64,000 bases of DNA, from NCBI GenBank assembly GCA_022841345.1, contig JALHRR010000023.1, forward strand, positions 1-64,000, read 5' to 3'. Both the position numbers and the translations under genes were made by a program. Positions 61,659 to 64,000 of this stretch are shown piece after piece (position 1 is the stretch's first letter; every line of letters starts with the position of its first letter). A model generated the notes under the pieces. It was given only the letters and a program-made list of their open reading frames with translations. It ran no database searches and was not told the DNA's origin. Source of the stretch: Saprospiraceae bacterium (GTDB taxonomy: Bacteria; Bacteroidota; Bacteroidia; Chitinophagales; Saprospiraceae).

Positions 61659-64000
61659 CTACTGTCTGATTATTTTGATTGTTTTTGTTTCGTTAGAATT
61701 TGATCCATAAAGTACTTGCATGAAATAAGAACCTGAAGCTAAATCAGGCATATTCACTCTGTAGTATGCCTGACCGGAAGGCATTTTGCCCTGAAATACC
61801 TGCTTACCGGACACGTCAAATACTGAAAAATCGAGGTCAACTTTCAGCACGTCTGAAAATGTAAGGTCGATAAAATCTGAGAATGGATTGGGTATGAAAT
61901 CATAAAGTTCAGTTCCGACCAGATTTTTTCTGATGGCAATGGGATTTGTGTAAAAGCTACCTTCATAATTTCCATTAGGGCTATAATTTTCAACATAAAG
62001 TCTGTAGAAATATAAATCTCTGTTTCTCTCTGTAGGGGTGGTATACTGATAATTATTGGACTGGATATCGAATATATTACCATTTACATAAGCGACATTT
62101 TCATAGTCTCTGCCATTAACCGAAACTTCTACTCTGAATCCCTGACAATAGTATTCGGGTAGCGTTGTCCATTTTATATTAATTTTTCTATCCTGAGTAA
62201 AATTTCCACTGAAGGAAGTCACTTTGGTAAGCAACTCAACGTCCAGCTTGGAAATCTCAAAATCATCTATTGCAAGGCCGGGGAAGAAACCAATCTCCTG
62301 GCTTCTGAATACAAATCTGAAGGCGACATTTGCAAGCCCGCTGAATTCAGAAACATTGAACCGAAATTTTTTGAAAGTAGACTGTCTGCCGGAAAAATAG
62401 GAATCTCCCAGAGGATATGCAGAAATATCGAGGGAAGTGTTTGTATAATTGTACCAATCCGTTCTTTCATAACCAAGCTTCTGCCAGCTGCGTCCATTGT
62501 CGAGTGTATACTCTACATGAAACCCATCCAAACCTGTACCTATTTCAAATTTGGCGAAGAAACTCAACTCGTACATCCCATTTTCTGTGAAATCAAACAT
62601 GGGTGTGTAAAGAACTGCATGCGTTTGAGGAGCATAAAAACGTTCTGCTGGATCAAGTGTAAAAGCAAAGTTTCCGCTGTGTGTTCCACTTTTTCCGCTC
62701 ATACTTGAACTACCCAATTGCCATGGAGAACCAGCAACTTCATGAACTGCAAAATGGCCGTTTGCATTTTCGAAATCACCTCCATAGTTCGGTGTTCCTT
62801 TGGTATATGGTAATGTTAATGTAGGTAAAATATGGATATCGCCCTGGTAGGCAAATCCATCTGCTATTTCAAGTCTCACGGGGTAAGTCCCGGCAGCAGG
62901 AAAATTAACTTCAATAACTTCTTGCTGGATTTGAATAATATCAGGGATTTCCCACTTACTATATTGGCCATTGAGACTTTTATCTTCAAATTGAGTGGCC
63001 GCATTAATGTAATGTACCACAGGGTATTTAGCTCTGGGGTCGGGAGGTCTGTTGGCCAGGCAATCAATTGCTTTGAAAGTATTTATTCTACCTGCTCCTA
63101 ATTGACCTATATAGTCAGGATTCTTTGCATCGAGTCCATCAGCAGTGGACAACAAACAATGCAATACATCGTCGCGGGTTACATTGCGATGATATCCATA
63201 TAAATAGGCTGCTAAACCTGCCACATTAGGACAGGCCATAGAAGTTCCGCTTTGGCTTCCATATTCATTTGCAGAGCCGGCAAGGGTGCTCATGATTCCG
63301 GCACCTGGTGCAGAAATATCTATCCAAGGACCATAATTGCTAAAACCCGACTTTGTATCGTCAGGATTAGTAGAGGCAACTGAAATTACATTTCTGGCTG
63401 CTGCCGGAAAAAACTCAAAATCTGTATCATCATTTCCTGCTGCTGCTATACAGATTGTTCCTCTTTCTGAAGCAAAAGTAAATAGTCCGTCTCCGGTACT
63501 ACTTCCTCCGCCGGATCCAAAAGACATGGAAATAATATCGGCATTGTTGGCAATTGCATAGACTATACCTGCATAAGTATTGTTTAAACCAGGGCCTGTA
63601 CTGCCATTCAATTTGGTTTTTACACCCATTATTTTACAATCAAATCCCAGAGAAGCAACACCTAAACCATTGTCTGTTGTGGCCCCTGCAATACCCGCGC
63701 AGTGAGTGCCATGAGAAAATGGATTTCCACCGAGCGGGCTTGGATCAGGTCTGTTATTGGCAACATCATATCCATGCACATCATCTATATAGCCATTTTT
63801 ATCATCGTCTATTCCATTATTGGGGATTTCACCCGGATTGACCCACATACTTCCTACAAGGTCTTCATGATTTACCAGAACTGCATCATCCACTATGGCC
63901 AGTACTATTTGCCTGTTGGCATTTCTGTGAATATCCCATGCCTGAAAGGCCTGTGTAACTGTTAGCGTATATTGTTGATTGATCCTAAGATCATCTGGTC
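61659..64000 (-). CDS. Type IX secreted subtilisin-like serine protease (5' end outside the window)
   Basis: The frame is open to the right edge, so the start is missing; GTG at 63893 is an internal valine of the active site, not a start. The catalytic triad is complete: Asp in LAIVDDAVLVNHEDL, His in HGTHCAGIAG, Ser in GTSMACPNVAGLAAYL. After the protease come a PKD-like segment, a large carbohydrate-binding-like sandwich (FDFTENGMYELSFFAKFEIG) and a C-terminal type A sorting domain (IPNPFSDFIDLTF, GSYFMQVLYG). It is co-directional with the metalloprotease 63 bases downstream, and the two may be co-expressed. Confidence 0.92.
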   Translation of the reverse strand, partial: PDDLRINQQYTLTVTQAFQAWDIHRNANRQIVLAIVDDAVLVNHEDLVGSMWVNPGEIPNNGIDDDKNGYIDDVHGYDVANNRPDPSPLGGNPFSHGTHCAGIAGATTDNGLGVASLGFDCKIMGVKTKLNGSTGPGLNNTYAGIVYAIANNADIISMSFGSGGGSSTGDGLFTFASERGTICIAAAGNDDTDFEFFPAAARNVISVASTNPDDTKSGFSNYGPWIDISAPGAGIMSTLAGSANEYGSQSGTSMACPNVAGLAAYLYGYHRNVTRDDVLHCLLSTADGLDAKNPDYIGQLGAGRINTFKAIDCLANRPPDPRAKYPVVHYINAATQFEDKSLNGQYSKWEIPDIIQIQQEVIEVNFPAAGTYPVRLEIADGFAYQGDIHILPTLTLPYTKGTPNYGGDFENANGHFAVHEVAGSPWQLGSSSMSGKSGTHSGNFAFTLDPAERFYAPQTHAVLYTPMFDFTENGMYELSFFAKFEIGTGLDGFHVEYTLDNGRSWQKLGYERTDWYNYTNTSLDISAYPLGDSYFSGRQSTFKKFRFNVSEFSGLANVAFRFVFRSQEIGFFPGLAIDDFEISKLDVELLTKVTSFSGNFTQDRKINIKWTTLPEYYCQGFRVEVSVNGRDYENVAYVNGNIFDIQSNNYQYTTPTERNRDLYFYRLYVENYSPNGNYEGSFYTNPIAIRKNLVGTELYDFIPNPFSDFIDLTFSDVLKVDLDFSVFDVSGKQVFQGKMPSGQAYYRVNMPDLASGSYFMQVLYGSNSNETKTIKIIRQ

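Noticed and set aside
63891-63893. GTG as start of the subtilisin-like gene
   Set aside because: The codon lies inside the active-site strand IVDDAV, and the frame stays open to the window edge.

Overview
The window looks like an ordinary core-genome stretch of a Bacteroidota bacterium, most likely a Saprospiria-type organism. Several features point this way: C-terminal sorting domains of the type IX secretion system (types A and B), SprB-like repeats, an isoleucyl-tRNA synthetase of the long type 2, a TraR/DksA protein with a decayed zinc finger, BshB1 (bacillithiol synthesis), the uppS-bamA and fabH-efp-accB-accC neighbourhoods, and many TAnnTTTG -7 promoter boxes with TTG-type -33 boxes. 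I saw no phage, insertion sequence, CRISPR array, tRNA or rRNA.

Layout: 1-140 is the tail of a secreted protein, followed by a DUF3298-like lipoprotein. 1160-8025 (minus) holds bamA, uppS and ileS. 8269-11172 is an ABC ATPase/permease cassette with two tandem small secreted CxxC proteins, possibly for metal handling. 11306-13677 holds a fatty-acid hydroxylase-family membrane protein and a glycosyltransferase. 13686-15491 (minus) is an array of four paralogous lipoproteins.

15886-28795 is a complete leucine/isoleucine/valine gene cluster: leuA-leuC-leuD-leuB, an attenuator, ilvE-ilvD-ilvB, a repeat mosaic, ilvN-ilvC, a second repeat mosaic, ilvA. The attenuator is the best find here. It is a 33-codon leader peptide with 8 Ile and 2 Val in 12 codons, followed by a strong intrinsic terminator whose left arm can pair instead with the last codons of the leader. 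Both mosaics consist of short hairpins and shared short words and contain no credible gene.

28991-45045 is mixed housekeeping: lspA, a TraR-like protein, a GH73 hydrolase, pdxA, a PIN-type toxin-antitoxin pair, an ATP-grasp-like protein, a GNAT, bshB1, a fatty acid desaturase, a 1112-residue nuclease-helicase, a 4'-phosphopantetheinyl transferase, a WD40 propeller, dcd and an outer-membrane protein. 45103-52158 (minus) holds a giant SprB-like type IX cargo, hutI and a thioredoxin-SPOR fusion. 52455-57981 (plus) holds fabH-efp-accB-accC and an MsbA-like exporter. The right end (minus) holds two secreted proteases, a reprolysin-like metalloprotease and a subtilisin-like protease cut by the window edge.

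Several start codons were moved from the longest reading frame to an internal ATG because a signal peptide, a paralogue, or a promoter box supports the later start. All functions are assigned by reading motifs; no database search was run.
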